From assembly GCF_004310285.1 (NCBI RefSeq), contig NZ_SISF01000033.1, positions 1 through 64,000 of the forward strand: DNA of 64,000 bases, written 5' to 3'. Position numbers and translations under genes: made by a program. Shown here one piece after another: positions 16,851 through 26,175 of the stretch. The notes below the pieces were generated by a model. The model was not told where the DNA came from. It saw nothing but the letters and a program-made list of their open reading frames with translations, and did no database searches. Origin of the DNA: Agrobacterium cavarae. Lineage in GTDB: Bacteria; Pseudomonadota; Alphaproteobacteria; Rhizobiales; Rhizobiaceae. Position 1 is the stretch's first letter. Each line of letters begins with the position of its first letter.

Positions 16851-17747
16851 TCAGGCGGCAGATTTGCGCGCCGGCCGGAAGCCGACATTCTCTAGAACGG
16901 CATTGACCAGTGGTGCGCGGTTCATCGTGTACAGATGGAATTCGTTAACGCCGCGACGCTGCAGGTCGAAGATCTGCTCGGCAGCCACATCGGCGGCAAC
17001 CTTGGCACGACCGACCGGATCATCATCATAACCGGCAAAGCGCTCGTCGAGAAAAGCTGGAATGCTGGTGCCGCAGCGACCGGCAAAACGCTTCAACTGC
17101 GTGAGGTTCTGGATTGGCATGATACCCGGCACGACCGGTATTTTGATACCGGCTTTGGTGACGCGCTCCATGTAACGCTCGAAGATATCATTGTCGAAGA
17201 AGAATTGTGTCAGCGCCCGCGTTGCGCCGCTATCCGCCTTGAGCTTCAGCATCTCGATATCGACGGCGTTGCTTTCGCTCTCCGGATGCTTTTCCGGATA
17301 GGAGGACACCGAAATCTCGAAGTCGCCCAGTTCCTTCAAGCCGCGCACAAGGGCAGCGGCGTTCTCGTACCCTTCCGGGTGCGGTTTGTAGGCCGTACCA
17401 ATCCCCGTTGCAGGATCGCCGCGAAGCGCGACGAAATGCTTGACGCCCACATTGCGCAGCTCTTCCACAACCTCGTGTGTCTCGCGCTTGCTGGCATCCA
17501 CGCAGGTCAGGTGCGATGCCGTCGACAAGCCTGCCACCGAGATCATCCGGCGCACTGCTTCCAGTGTCGGCGCCTTGGTGGTGCCCCCTGCCCCATAGGT
17601 CACGGACACGAAGTCCGGGTTCCAGCGCGAGAGGTCTTCCACCGTTTCCCAAAGCTGCACATCCATATCGGGGCTCTTCGGCGGGAAGAACTCGAAGGAG
17701 AGCTTGAAGTCGCTGGAAGGGTTGCGGTCGATCTCTGTCTTGGTCAT
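16851..17747 (-). CDS. metF: 5,10-methylenetetrahydrofolate reductase MetF
   Basis: The 298-residue FAD enzyme reduces methylene-THF to methyl-THF, the methyl donor used by MetH. Family motifs are FKLSFEFFPPKS (with the catalytic Glu19), FVSVTYGAGG, HLTCVDAS, FVALRGD, ISVSSYPEKHPE, and QFFFDND. The start at 17747 has GGGAGGG upstream; the frame extends 18 codons further. It overlaps the end of the ArsR-methyltransferase gene, so the two form one operon. The candidate operator 18787-18804 should control it, matching one before metH. Confidence 0.95.
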   Translation of the reverse strand: MTKTEIDRNPSSDFKLSFEFFPPKSPDMDVQLWETVEDLSRWNPDFVSVTYGAGGTTKAPTLEAVRRMISVAGLSTASHLTCVDASKRETHEVVEELRNVGVKHFVALRGDPATGIGTAYKPHPEGYENAAALVRGLKELGDFEISVSSYPEKHPESESNAVDIEMLKLKADSGATRALTQFFFDNDIFERYMERVTKAGIKIPVVPGIMPIQNLTQLKRFAGRCGTSIPAFLDERFAGYDDDPVGRAKVAADVAAEQIFDLQRRGVNEFHLYTMNRAPLVNAVLENVGFRPARKSAA

Positions 17748-17748
17748 G

Positions 17749-18780
17749 TCATGCCCTCCCGGCGGAAACGAATTGAGGCTCTGCGGATTGATCCCCGGCA
17801 ATCAGCAGGCGCGGGTCGCGTGCAACCCAGATGGTGACGTCCAGCGACTGGGCGGATGCCTTGCCGGAATGCAAGTCCATCGACTTTTCCGGCGAGAGAC
17901 CGGCCTTCTTCAGCCACTCTTCCATGGTCTGGTTCGAGAATCCCAGGCGGACATGCGCATGCTCTTCTCGCAGATATTCCAGCGAATGGGGCGCCAGATC
18001 GATGATCACCAGACGGCCATTGGGGCGCAGCATGCGCGCCGCCTCGGCAATCGCCATTTCCGGATGATCGAGAAAATGCAGAACCTGGTGCACGACGACC
18101 AGATCGAAATCCTGGCCTTCGAGCGGCAGGTTGAGAATATCGCCGTGACGCACGGAGGCATGCGCCACACCCACCTTGTCCAGATTGGAGCGCGCAACAG
18201 CCAGCATGTCGCGACTGGCATCGATGCCGATGGCACGGCGATAAATGCCGCTAAGAAGCTGCAAGATACGGCCGGTACCCGTTCCGAGATCGAGCATCGA
18301 ATCAACCGGTGTCGTACCGATGAGCTTAAGAAGCGCCGCATCGACGGCCTCATCACTGACATGCAGGCGGCGAAGCTCGTCCCAGGCAGAGGCGTTACGG
18401 CTGAAATATTCCTGCGCGCGTGTCGCGCGCACACGCTTGACGGCCGCAAGTCGTTCACTGTCCCGCGATAGAACGGCGTCGGCAGAAGAAGCAAGCGACA
18501 GCAACTGCTTGACGAGTTCGGCAGACTTGCCATCCTGCTTCAGGCGGAAGTAAGCCCAGGCACCTTCCTGATACCGGTCGATCAGATCTTCTTCGGCCAG
18601 AAGCTTGAGATGACGCGAGATGCGCGGCTGCGACTGACCGAGAATTTCGGTGAGGTCGGTCACCGTCAAGTCACCGGCAGACAGCAGCGCCAGCAAGCGA
18701 AAGCGCGTCGGCTCCCCCGCTGCCTTCAACAGATCCACCAGATTATCCAACCCGAGCGCCAAAGCCGCAACCTCATCCAA
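17749..18780 (-). CDS. ArsR-family regulator fused to a SAM-dependent methyltransferase (SahR-like)
   Basis: The 343-residue protein joins an ArsR winged helix (about 12-90; GDLTVTDLTEILGQSQPRISRHLKLL) to a class I methyltransferase domain with LDLGTGTGR at 163-171, IGIDAS and LPNGRLVIIDLAPH-like motif. ArsR regulators of this kind (SahR) sense S-adenosylhomocysteine or SAM and repress methionine-cycle genes; the fused SAM-binding domain fits such sensing, which is inference. No in-frame ATG begins the frame: TTG at 18780 or TTG at 18762 (GAGG eight bases upstream) are the choices. The gene precedes and overlaps metF. Confidence 0.85.
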   Translation of the reverse strand: MDEVAALALGLDNLVDLLKAAGEPTRFRLLALLSAGDLTVTDLTEILGQSQPRISRHLKLLAEEDLIDRYQEGAWAYFRLKQDGKSAELVKQLLSLASSADAVLSRDSERLAAVKRVRATRAQEYFSRNASAWDELRRLHVSDEAVDAALLKLIGTTPVDSMLDLGTGTGRILQLLSGIYRRAIGIDASRDMLAVARSNLDKVGVAHASVRHGDILNLPLEGQDFDLVVVHQVLHFLDHPEMAIAEAARMLRPNGRLVIIDLAPHSLEYLREEHAHVRLGFSNQTMEEWLKKAGLSPEKSMDLHSGKASAQSLDVTIWVARDPRLLIAGDQSAEPQFVSAGRA

Positions 18781-18786
18781 TCAACA

Positions 18787-18804
18787 TATAAAGATATCTT
18801 TATA
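18787..18804. promoter_or_regulatory. Palindromic operator before the metF operon
   Basis: TATAAAGATATCTTTATA is a perfect 18-bp palindrome just upstream of the ArsR-methyltransferase start. Its 16-bp core ATAAAGATATCTTTAT recurs exactly before metH at 63254-63269. This fits an autoregulated ArsR repressor of methionine genes. Confidence 0.82.
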
Positions 18805-19060
18805 CGATTAGCGAACAGATGCAAGACTGGACTTGCATCTGAAGGCGAAAACCAGTGGAGGAGCGCCCGCGCAAAATGTCCTTCCCGCGACCGAACACCT
18901 CTCGGCCGGCCACCAAGGGTCGCTTCCACCAAGATCAGCGGCTTTCCGCCACTGGAAATTTCTGCAAAGAATGCCTTGACCTCAACTAAGGTTGAGGTCG
19001 TACCAACACGAGCAACTCACAAGCCAGCCCCGAAGCAGGCGCATAACCAGGAGTACGCTC

Positions 19061-19531
19061 ATGATTTCCCTCAAAGGTCTCTACGAAACCCATTTGACCG
19101 TTTCAAACCTTGATCGATCCATCGATTTCTACCGCGATGTCGTCGGGTTGGAGCTGGCACATGTCATACCCGAAAGAAACGTTGCGTTCTTCTGGGTTGC
19201 AGGTCGCGGGACCTCCATGCTGGGCCTGTGGTCCATACACAGCTCTCCACTGCGAAACCGGCTTCACATCGCTTTCCAAACAAGCCTTGAGCAATTGCTG
19301 AAGTCTTCCGACTATCTGCGCTCCAAGGGCATCACTCCACGCGACGGTGCGGGATCGGAGATCGAAGAGCCCATCATCTTCCCCTGGATGCCGGCTGCCA
19401 GTGTCTACTTTGATGATCCCGATGGCCACTCACTGGAGTATATCGCGCTCCTGCCAGATCAGCCTCGCAGAGACATACCCGGGACGCTAACCTTCTCCAA
19501 GTGGAAGCAAATTGCCGCTGGTCAATCTTAA
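19061..19531 (+). CDS. VOC-family (glyoxalase/dioxygenase-fold) protein
   Basis: The 156-residue protein has the vicinal-oxygen-chelate fold: LYETHLTVSNLDRSIDFYRDVVGLEL at the start, and YFDDPDGHSLEYIALL near the end. Putative metal ligands are His in ETHLTV and Glu in HSLEYIA. The reaction is not evident; relatives include glyoxalases and fosfomycin-type resistance enzymes. AGGAG precedes the ATG; the frame runs 23 codons upstream without similarity. It is divergent from the methionine regulator and convergent with the chemoreceptor. Confidence 0.75.
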   Translation: MISLKGLYETHLTVSNLDRSIDFYRDVVGLELAHVIPERNVAFFWVAGRGTSMLGLWSIHSSPLRNRLHIAFQTSLEQLLKSSDYLRSKGITPRDGAGSEIEEPIIFPWMPAASVYFDDPDGHSLEYIALLPDQPRRDIPGTLTFSKWKQIAAGQS

Positions 19532-19548
19532 AGCAGACACTGCTCCAT

Positions 19549-19584
19549 AAAAAAAGAGAGGCGGAATGATCTCCCGCCTCTCTC
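19549..19584 (-). terminator. Terminator between VOC gene and chemoreceptor
   Basis: AGAGAGGCGG (19555-19564) pairs with CCGCCTCTCT (19574-19583). The minus strand then reads a run of seven T, so it mainly ends the chemoreceptor gene; it may also act on the plus strand. Confidence 0.8.
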
Positions 19585-19608
19585 ATTAATCTAGGGCGTG
19601 GACCGCTT

Positions 19609-21951
19609 TCAGAACTCGGTCCACTCATTTGCAGCGACGGCTGCGTTGCCATGCGTCATCGGAGCCGAGCGCATGCGAGCGGCTTGTGGCTGCGGCGCCG
19701 GTCGTGAAGATGCTGCGTGACGCATCGTTTCGCCCATGCCGCGCAATTGGCTTGCGGCGTGGCCAAGCTCGAACTGCGAGAGAAGCTCCTTAAGCTTGAT
19801 GCTTTCCTGCGCAAGTGCGGCGCCAGACGCACTCATCTCCTCCACCATCGCGGCGTTCTGCTGGGTAGCCTGATCCATGTGGTTGACGGCGTGATTGACT
19901 TCGGACAGCCCCACAGACTGCTCTTGCGCGGCAGTGGCGATGGCGTCCATGTGGATATTGACCGACTGTACGAGCTCGGCAATTTGCGAAAGACCTGAAC
20001 CGGTGTCGCTGACGAGGCGAACACCTTCGCTGACCGCGACGGCGGAGTTGCTGATCAGCTGCTTGATCTCCTTTGCCGCACTGGCGGAGCGTTGCGCCAA
20101 TTCGCGCACTTCCTGCGCGACGACCGCAAAGCCCTTACCCGCGTCGCCAGCGCGTGCCGCTTCAACACCGGCGTTCAACGCCAGAAGGTTCGTCTGGAAC
20201 GCGATCTCGTCAATGACGCTGATAATCTGGCCGATCTGCTTCGAGGACCCTTCGATCCGCTCCATCGCAGCAACGGCGTTGCCGACGACCTCACCGGAAT
20301 GATCGGCCTTCTTGCGGGCCTCGAGCACCACGTCGCGGGCTTCATTCGTGCGTCTGGATGTCGCCGTCACATTCGCCGTGATCTCTTCGAGCGCAGCAGC
20401 CGTCTCCTCTAGAGAAGCAGCCTGTTGTTCCGTACGCTTGGAAAGATCGTCGGACGCGTCCGATATCTCCCTGGAGCCGCCGGTGACTGTATCGACAGAG
20501 CCCCCGACGCTTACCAGGGCTTCGCGCAACTGGCGGACCGAGGTGTTGAAATCGTGGCGCAGTCCCTCGAACTGTGCAGCGAGAGGCTCATTGACTTCGC
20601 AAAGCATGTCTCCCGCCGCAAGGCGTTTCATGGCCGAGGCAAAGGTGCCGGTGGCCTGCACCAGTCGTGCTTCGGCCTCTTCTTCCGCCTGTCGCTGCAT
20701 TGCCACGCGCTCGTTCTCCGAACGAACACGATTGGCTTCGGCCTCTGCTTCCAGCTGCTTGTTACGGATCGCAGCTTCGCGGAAGACCGCCACGGAGCTC
20801 GCCATGCCGCCGATCTCGTCGTTGCGGCTCGCACCATCGATCGTAACGGAAAGATCGCCATCAGCAAGCTGGCGCATGCTGCGGGTCAGGGCAGAGACTG
20901 GCTTCGTCACACGGTTGACGACGATGACCATACCGGCGACGCCGATCGCCACAGCAGCAACGAGAAGTACCGAGTAGAAGATAAGGGACTGCAGATAGGC
21001 CGCTTCATGCGCCATCGCGACGCGGTTCAGTTCGTCCATGGCAAGCGAAGCGACCGAAGCAATCGTGCCCAGCGCAGCCGTGACCTTAGGGCGCCATTCG
21101 TCGATGGAGACGCCGCCAGGCTCACCGGCCTTCAGCTTGCTGACGATTGCGGAACGCCAGCCAGCAAAATCACCCTTGAAATATCCATTGTCGGCCTTGA
21201 CCAACTCATCCTTCAAGGTCTGAGCGACATCGGGGTGATTGATGAGGACGCGAACGGACTTCCAGGCGAAATCGACACCTGCATCCGCCGATGTGACGCT
21301 GATCACCTCGGCCGGGTTCAAACCGCGGTTCGCAGCGATCGCGCCGTTCATCACGACCGTACCGGTACCACCCAGCGCACGTGCGGCCCACGCCTGGGCA
21401 CGGATCTGGATCAACGCGACCGAGCTTGGATCGAGATTGCGCATCTCACCTTCGATTGCCAGCGAGGAGGCCTCAAGCGAATTGAGGAATTCCGTACCCA
21501 GATCGAGCGTTACCTTGTCGAGGCCCTTTTCCCGTTGCTCCAGTTCAAGCGTGATGGCCTGGTCGATCTTCTTTCGATGAGCAACGAGCCGATCATACAT
21601 GGAGCGAGTGGTCGCCATGGCGCTACCAATTTCTGGCGTCACCACGGTTTCGCTACCAGCCAATGCTTGAGAGATCGCGGCATCGACCTTAGCCCGCGCC
21701 TTTTGAACGGCTTCGTAGGATGTGGCGCCCGCGGCGCGCGACATCGTCAACGCAGTCGCACTATCGCCGCGCTCGCTGCGAAAGTTCAAGAGAACATTGA
21801 ATAGAGCGCGATCGAGGTCTGCCAACTCGTTGACCGACTGGCTGACCTTATATTGCGAGTATGCCGAATAGGTCAAAGAACCGACGATGCCGCAGAGCAT
21901 GATGCTCACAAGCAAAAAGGCACCGACAAGAATATTCCTAATAGAAAACAT
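19609..21951 (-). CDS. Methyl-accepting chemotaxis protein
   Basis: The 780-residue receptor has a membrane helix at about 7-27, a periplasmic helical sensor to about 325, a second helix (FYSVLLVAAVAIGVAGMVIVV), a HAMP domain, and a cytoplasmic signalling domain with the tip FQTNLLALNAGVEAARAGDAGKGFAVVAQEVRELAQRSA. The C-terminus EWTEF resembles the (N/D)WE-x-F tether that docks CheR/CheB on rhizobial receptors. The sensor (NVLLNFRSERGDSATAL) resembles NIT-type helical domains, but the ligand is unknown. No che genes adjoin it. Confidence 0.93.
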   Translation of the reverse strand: MFSIRNILVGAFLLVSIMLCGIVGSLTYSAYSQYKVSQSVNELADLDRALFNVLLNFRSERGDSATALTMSRAAGATSYEAVQKARAKVDAAISQALAGSETVVTPEIGSAMATTRSMYDRLVAHRKKIDQAITLELEQREKGLDKVTLDLGTEFLNSLEASSLAIEGEMRNLDPSSVALIQIRAQAWAARALGGTGTVVMNGAIAANRGLNPAEVISVTSADAGVDFAWKSVRVLINHPDVAQTLKDELVKADNGYFKGDFAGWRSAIVSKLKAGEPGGVSIDEWRPKVTAALGTIASVASLAMDELNRVAMAHEAAYLQSLIFYSVLLVAAVAIGVAGMVIVVNRVTKPVSALTRSMRQLADGDLSVTIDGASRNDEIGGMASSVAVFREAAIRNKQLEAEAEANRVRSENERVAMQRQAEEEAEARLVQATGTFASAMKRLAAGDMLCEVNEPLAAQFEGLRHDFNTSVRQLREALVSVGGSVDTVTGGSREISDASDDLSKRTEQQAASLEETAAALEEITANVTATSRRTNEARDVVLEARKKADHSGEVVGNAVAAMERIEGSSKQIGQIISVIDEIAFQTNLLALNAGVEAARAGDAGKGFAVVAQEVRELAQRSASAAKEIKQLISNSAVAVSEGVRLVSDTGSGLSQIAELVQSVNIHMDAIATAAQEQSVGLSEVNHAVNHMDQATQQNAAMVEEMSASGAALAQESIKLKELLSQFELGHAASQLRGMGETMRHAASSRPAPQPQAARMRSAPMTHGNAAVAANEWTEF

Positions 21952-22107
21952 GGGTCCCTCAAAAAGCGGAGCCGCACGATTTGGAAAATCTTGACCGCGC
22001 GGGAAAGGTTGATGCTATGCTTTCCCAACCTAAGCGAGTGCGGCATAAAATTTGGTAAACCCGGGTCGAGTTTCGTGATGACGGCAACAAAGAGTTGCAA
22101 ATCAATA

Positions 22108-22136
22108 GAAAAAAGGCACCGGCTTTCGCCGATGCC
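22108..22136 (-). terminator. Rho-independent terminator of ettA
   Basis: On the minus strand GGCATCGGC and GCCGGTGCC pair around a GAAA loop, followed by six T. It lies 30 bases past the ettA stop. Confidence 0.88.
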
Positions 22137-22165
22137 TCGTCCTCATTGCTGAGCATCAATCGAGC

Positions 22166-23815
22166 TTAACGCGTCAGGCGCTTGTAAGCCTGGCTGCCGG
22201 GGTTCAGCGCATCTGGGCCAAGACGACGGATCTTGTCCTGCTCGTAATCCTCGAAGTTGCCTTCGAACCATTCCACATGACCGTCGCCTTCGAAGGCGAG
22301 GATGTGCGTGGCCAGACGGTCGAGGAACATGCGATCGTGGCTGATGATGATGGCGCAGCCGGCGAAGGCTTCCAGCGCGCTTTCCAGCGCACCCAGCGTT
22401 TCGGTATCGAGGTCGTTGGTCGGTTCGTCGAGGAGAAGAACGTTGCCGCCGGCCTTCAGCATCTTTGCAAGGTGAACGCGGTTGCGCTGACCACCGGAGA
22501 GATTGCCGACCTTCTGTTGCTGATCGCCGCCCTTGAAGTTGAAGGCACCGCAATAGGCTCTGCTGTTCATGTCGAACTTGCCGAGCTTGATGATTTCCGC
22601 GCCGCCAGAAATTTCTTCCCAGACGGTCTTGTCGGCATCGAGAGCATCGCGGCTCTGGTCGACATAGCCGAGATGAACCGTTTCACCGATGCGGATCGAA
22701 CCGGCATCCGGCTTTTCCTGGCCGGTGATCATCTTGAACAGCGTCGACTTACCTGCACCGTTCGGGCCGATGATGCCGACGATGCCGCCTGGCGGCAGCT
22801 TGATCGACAGATCGTTGATCAGCGTGCGGCCTTCGAAGCCCTTCTTGACGCCTTCCAGCTCGACAACGACCTGACCGAGACGTTCGGAAACCGGAATGAT
22901 GATCTGGGCATCGCCGGGACGAATGTTCTCGGCCGCATCGACCAGCTGTTCGTAGGCCTTGATACGCGCCTTGGACTTCGCCTGACGGGCCTTCGGGCTG
23001 GATGCAATCCACTCCTGTTCGCGCGACAGCGACTTCTGGCGACCGGCTTCTTCACGCGCTTCCTGCTGCATGCGCTTGGCCTTGGCCATCAGATATGCGG
23101 AGTAGTTGCCTTCGTAAGGAATGCCGCGGCCACGGTCGAGCTCGAGGATCCAGCCCGTGACATTGTCGAGGAAGTAGCGATCGTGGGTGATCATCATGAC
23201 GGCGCCGGGATAGTCGCGCAGATGCTTTTCGAGCCAGGCGATCGTTTCAGCGTCCAGATGGTTGGTCGGTTCGTCGAGCAGCAGCAGGTCCGGCTGCGAC
23301 AGCAGCAGACGGCAAAGGGCGATACGACGACGCTCACCACCCGAAAGAACGGTCACGTCGGAATCCTTAGGCGGGCAGCGCAGCGCTTCCATCGCCATTT
23401 CGACCTGCTGTTCAAGGTCCCACAGGTTCTGGCTGTCGATGATATCCTGGAGCTTGGCGCCTTCATCGGCGGTCTCGTCGGAATAGTTCATCATCAATTC
23501 GTTGTAGCGGTCGAGCACGGCCTGCTTGTCGGCAACGCCTTCCATGACGTTTTCGAAGGCGTTCTTGTTGGGATCGAGCTTCGGCTCCTGTTCCAGATAG
23601 CCGACAGTCGCGCCTTCGGCCAGCCACGCTTCGCCCGTGTATTCCTTGTCCTGACCGGCAATGATGCGCAGAACCGTCGACTTACCGGCACCGTTGGGCC
23701 CGAGAATACCGATCTTGGCATCCGGGTAGAAGGAGAGGTTCACGTTCTCGAGAATCTTCTTCGCGCCATAGGACTTGTTCAGCCCGGACATGTGATAGAT
23801 GAATTGGCGTGCCAT
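22166..23815 (-). CDS. ettA: ABC-F ATPase EttA, energy-dependent translational throttle
   Basis: The 549-residue protein is a soluble tandem ATPase without membrane segments: Walker A GPNGAGKS at 39-46 and again in the second half, signature motifs LSGGERRRIALCRLLLSQPDLLLLDEPTNHLD and LSGGQRNRVHLAKMLKAGGNVLLLDEPTNDLD, and the arm/linker region between. The start MARQFIYHMSGLNKSYG and the PEKFARPGDAQIIIP-like linker fit EttA, which binds the ribosomal E site and gates elongation by ATP/ADP ratio. The frame extends 55 codons upstream, but family similarity begins at the ATG 23815. Confidence 0.93.
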   Translation of the reverse strand: MARQFIYHMSGLNKSYGAKKILENVNLSFYPDAKIGILGPNGAGKSTVLRIIAGQDKEYTGEAWLAEGATVGYLEQEPKLDPNKNAFENVMEGVADKQAVLDRYNELMMNYSDETADEGAKLQDIIDSQNLWDLEQQVEMAMEALRCPPKDSDVTVLSGGERRRIALCRLLLSQPDLLLLDEPTNHLDAETIAWLEKHLRDYPGAVMMITHDRYFLDNVTGWILELDRGRGIPYEGNYSAYLMAKAKRMQQEAREEAGRQKSLSREQEWIASSPKARQAKSKARIKAYEQLVDAAENIRPGDAQIIIPVSERLGQVVVELEGVKKGFEGRTLINDLSIKLPPGGIVGIIGPNGAGKSTLFKMITGQEKPDAGSIRIGETVHLGYVDQSRDALDADKTVWEEISGGAEIIKLGKFDMNSRAYCGAFNFKGGDQQQKVGNLSGGQRNRVHLAKMLKAGGNVLLLDEPTNDLDTETLGALESALEAFAGCAIIISHDRMFLDRLATHILAFEGDGHVEWFEGNFEDYEQDKIRRLGPDALNPGSQAYKRLTR

Positions 23816-23901
23816 TGTAGCGAATGCTCCGCGTCGGATGTGAAAATTCGGATTGGGAAATTTGCCGCTATGTAAGGTAAACGGGGCTGAGGAGCAACCT
23901 C

Positions 23902-24897
23902 TTGGCCAATAATAAGCAAGTGGAAGAGCGTATGGGCGACGATCTGATGTTCGGCAAAATCGAGCGGCTGGAAAGCGCATCCGGCGCTACGCTCGCCTAT
24001 CGCCATGAAGCTGCCAGAGGCGAACCGCAAGGTGTTCTGATGATCTGCCACGGGCTTGTCGATCATGCCGGGCGCTATCGCCACTTCGCCGATTTCATGG
24101 CCGATCACGGCTTCGAGGTCTATGCGCATGACCATCGCGGCCATGGCCGCACACGCTCGGCGGACGCGCCAATCGGCCGCTTCGCCGCCAAGGAAGGGCT
24201 CTACAAGGTCGTCGAGGACGTCATCGCCATGCGCGATCTGGTCGAGCAACGCCATCCAGGCCTCCCCGTCATTCTCTTCGGTCACTCCATGGGCGGACTG
24301 ATCGCACTCAACACCGCCGTCAGCCACCCGGATCGTTTCGACGCACTCTCCATCTGGAACTCCAACTTCAACACCGGCGTGATGGGCCGCATCGCGCAAA
24401 GCGTTCTGCGCATCGAAAAAATGCTGAAGGGCTCCGACGTGCCGTCCGCCGTTCTGCCAAAAGCCACCTTCCGCATCTGGAATGCGCGCATGCCGGAAAA
24501 GCGCACCACAGCCGACTGGCTGAGCCACGACAAGGCGGCCGTCGATGCCTATGTGGGCGATCCGCTTTGCCAGTTCGAGGCAAGTGTTTCGCTGTGGCAG
24601 GATGTCTTCGAAATGTCCTACCGCGGCCCGAAACTGATCCAGCGCTTGTCCAAGCAGCTTCCCATCCTGCTCGTCAGCGGTGACCAGGATGCCGCGACCA
24701 ATGACGGCCGGGAAATTCGCTGGCTGGCGGAGAAATTCCGCAATGCCGGCTTCTCGGATGTGGAAGACACGATCTACAAAGGCATGCGCCACGAGACGCT
24801 GAACGAGATCGGCTGGGAAAAGCCTGCTGCGGATTTCGCGGCATGGGCTGCAAGAGTGACAGCCGGAAAGAAAAGCGTCGTTTCCCAAACGGAATAA
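23902..24897 (+). CDS. Alpha/beta hydrolase, lysophospholipase-like
   Basis: The 331-residue protein has the serine-hydrolase core: GVLMICHGLVDHAGRY, HDHRGHGRT, the nucleophile elbow GHSMGG (Ser129 counted from the TTG), LLVSGDQDAA (acid) and MRHETLNE (His). This is the PldB/monoglyceride lipase type. It probably deacylates lysolipids or monoacylglycerols; the substrate is not proven. The start may be TTG at 23902 (GAGGAG seven bases upstream) or ATG at 23932. It is divergent from ettA. Confidence 0.82.
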   Translation: MANNKQVEERMGDDLMFGKIERLESASGATLAYRHEAARGEPQGVLMICHGLVDHAGRYRHFADFMADHGFEVYAHDHRGHGRTRSADAPIGRFAAKEGLYKVVEDVIAMRDLVEQRHPGLPVILFGHSMGGLIALNTAVSHPDRFDALSIWNSNFNTGVMGRIAQSVLRIEKMLKGSDVPSAVLPKATFRIWNARMPEKRTTADWLSHDKAAVDAYVGDPLCQFEASVSLWQDVFEMSYRGPKLIQRLSKQLPILLVSGDQDAATNDGREIRWLAEKFRNAGFSDVEDTIYKGMRHETLNEIGWEKPAADFAAWAARVTAGKKSVVSQTE

Positions 24898-24969
24898 GGC
24901 CATGAGATAAATTCACATGCGCGCCTCAACCCGCCCGTTTATAAGGCTCGGGAAAGCGCAAGGTAACTC

Positions 24970-26175
24970 ATGGTCGAACCCTCATCGTCGAAAGAGCCGC
25001 CCCTGAAGGGCATTCGTGTCATCGAACTTGCTCGCGTTCTGGCAGGGCCATGGGCGGGCCAGATGCTTGCCGATATGGGTGCCGATGTCATCAAGGTCGA
25101 AAGCCCGGATGGTGGCGACGATACCCGTGCCTGGGGACCGCCCTTCGTCGAAGGCCAGGATGGCGACAACCTCTCGGCCGCATATTATCATTCAACCAAT
25201 CGCGGCAAGCGCTCCATCACTGTAGACCTCAAGACCGAGGAAGGCCGACAGATCGTGCGGCGCCTGGTCAAGACCGCCGACGTGGTGATAGAGAACTTCA
25301 AGCGCGGCGGGTTGGAGAAATACGGCCTGGATTACCAGAGCCTTCGCGCACTGAACCCGAAACTGATCTACTGCTCCATCACCGGTTTCGGCCAGACGGG
25401 GCCATATGCGGATTTTGCCGGTTACGATTACATCGTCCAGGGCATGTCCGGCTTCATGTCGATCACTGGTGAGCCGGACGGCCAGCCGATGAAGGCGGGC
25501 GTAGCCGTCGCCGATATCTTCACCGGCATCTATTCCGTCACCGCCATTCAGGCAGCCCTGATCCACACCCTCAGAACGGGCCAGGGTCAGCACATTGATA
25601 TGGCGCTGCTGGACGTACAGTCCGCCGTGCTGGCCAATCAGAACATGAACTACCTGATCTCGGGCAAGCCGCCCGTCAGGCTCGGCAACGCACATCCGAA
25701 CATCTCCCCATATGAGGTGGTGCCGACAGCCGATGGCTTCCTGATTCTTGCCGTCGGCAATGACGGTCAGTTCAAGCGCCTCTGCAAGATCCTCGGCATC
25801 GATGCGATTGCCGATGACGAGCGCTATGCCACCAACAAGGCGCGCGTGGCGCACAAGCTGGACGTCCGGCAGATCGTTTCCACCGAGACGCTGAAATGGA
25901 TGAAGCGGGATCTTTTGACCGCCTGCGAAAGCAATGCGGTTCCGGCAGGCCCGATCAACTCCATTGAGGAAATGTTTGCCGATCCGCAGGTTCAGGCACG
26001 CGGTCTTCGCATCGATCTGGAAGCCGCCGATGGCACGGTCATCCCCGGCGTCCGCACGCCGATCGTGCTCTCGGAAACGCCGCTGCGCTACACCCGTCCA
26101 AGCCCGCGCCTTGGAGAACATCAGGCCGAAGTTCTGGCCGAACTGGACGATATCGAAAGGAACATCGCGCAATGA
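24970..26175 (+). CDS. CoA-transferase family III (CaiB/BaiF/Frc-like)
   Basis: The 401-residue enzyme starts PLKGIRVIELARVLAGPWAGQMLADMGADVIKVE, the classic family III opening, and has GYDYIVQGMSGFMSITGEPDGQP, whose Asp170 matches the catalytic Asp of formyl-CoA transferase. Such enzymes move CoA between carboxylic acids through an acyl-aspartyl anhydride. The downstream ThDP enzyme begins inside its stop (ATGA). That pairing recalls the frc-oxc oxalate genes, but the actual acid is unknown. Confidence 0.88.
   Translation: MVEPSSSKEPPLKGIRVIELARVLAGPWAGQMLADMGADVIKVESPDGGDDTRAWGPPFVEGQDGDNLSAAYYHSTNRGKRSITVDLKTEEGRQIVRRLVKTADVVIENFKRGGLEKYGLDYQSLRALNPKLIYCSITGFGQTGPYADFAGYDYIVQGMSGFMSITGEPDGQPMKAGVAVADIFTGIYSVTAIQAALIHTLRTGQGQHIDMALLDVQSAVLANQNMNYLISGKPPVRLGNAHPNISPYEVVPTADGFLILAVGNDGQFKRLCKILGIDAIADDERYATNKARVAHKLDVRQIVSTETLKWMKRDLLTACESNAVPAGPINSIEEMFADPQVQARGLRIDLEAADGTVIPGVRTPIVLSETPLRYTRPSPRLGEHQAEVLAELDDIERNIAQ

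Noticed and set aside
22277..23875. Plus-strand open frame of about 530 codons across ettA
   Set aside because: Shadow of the real minus-strand ABC-F gene; typical of GC-rich coding DNA.
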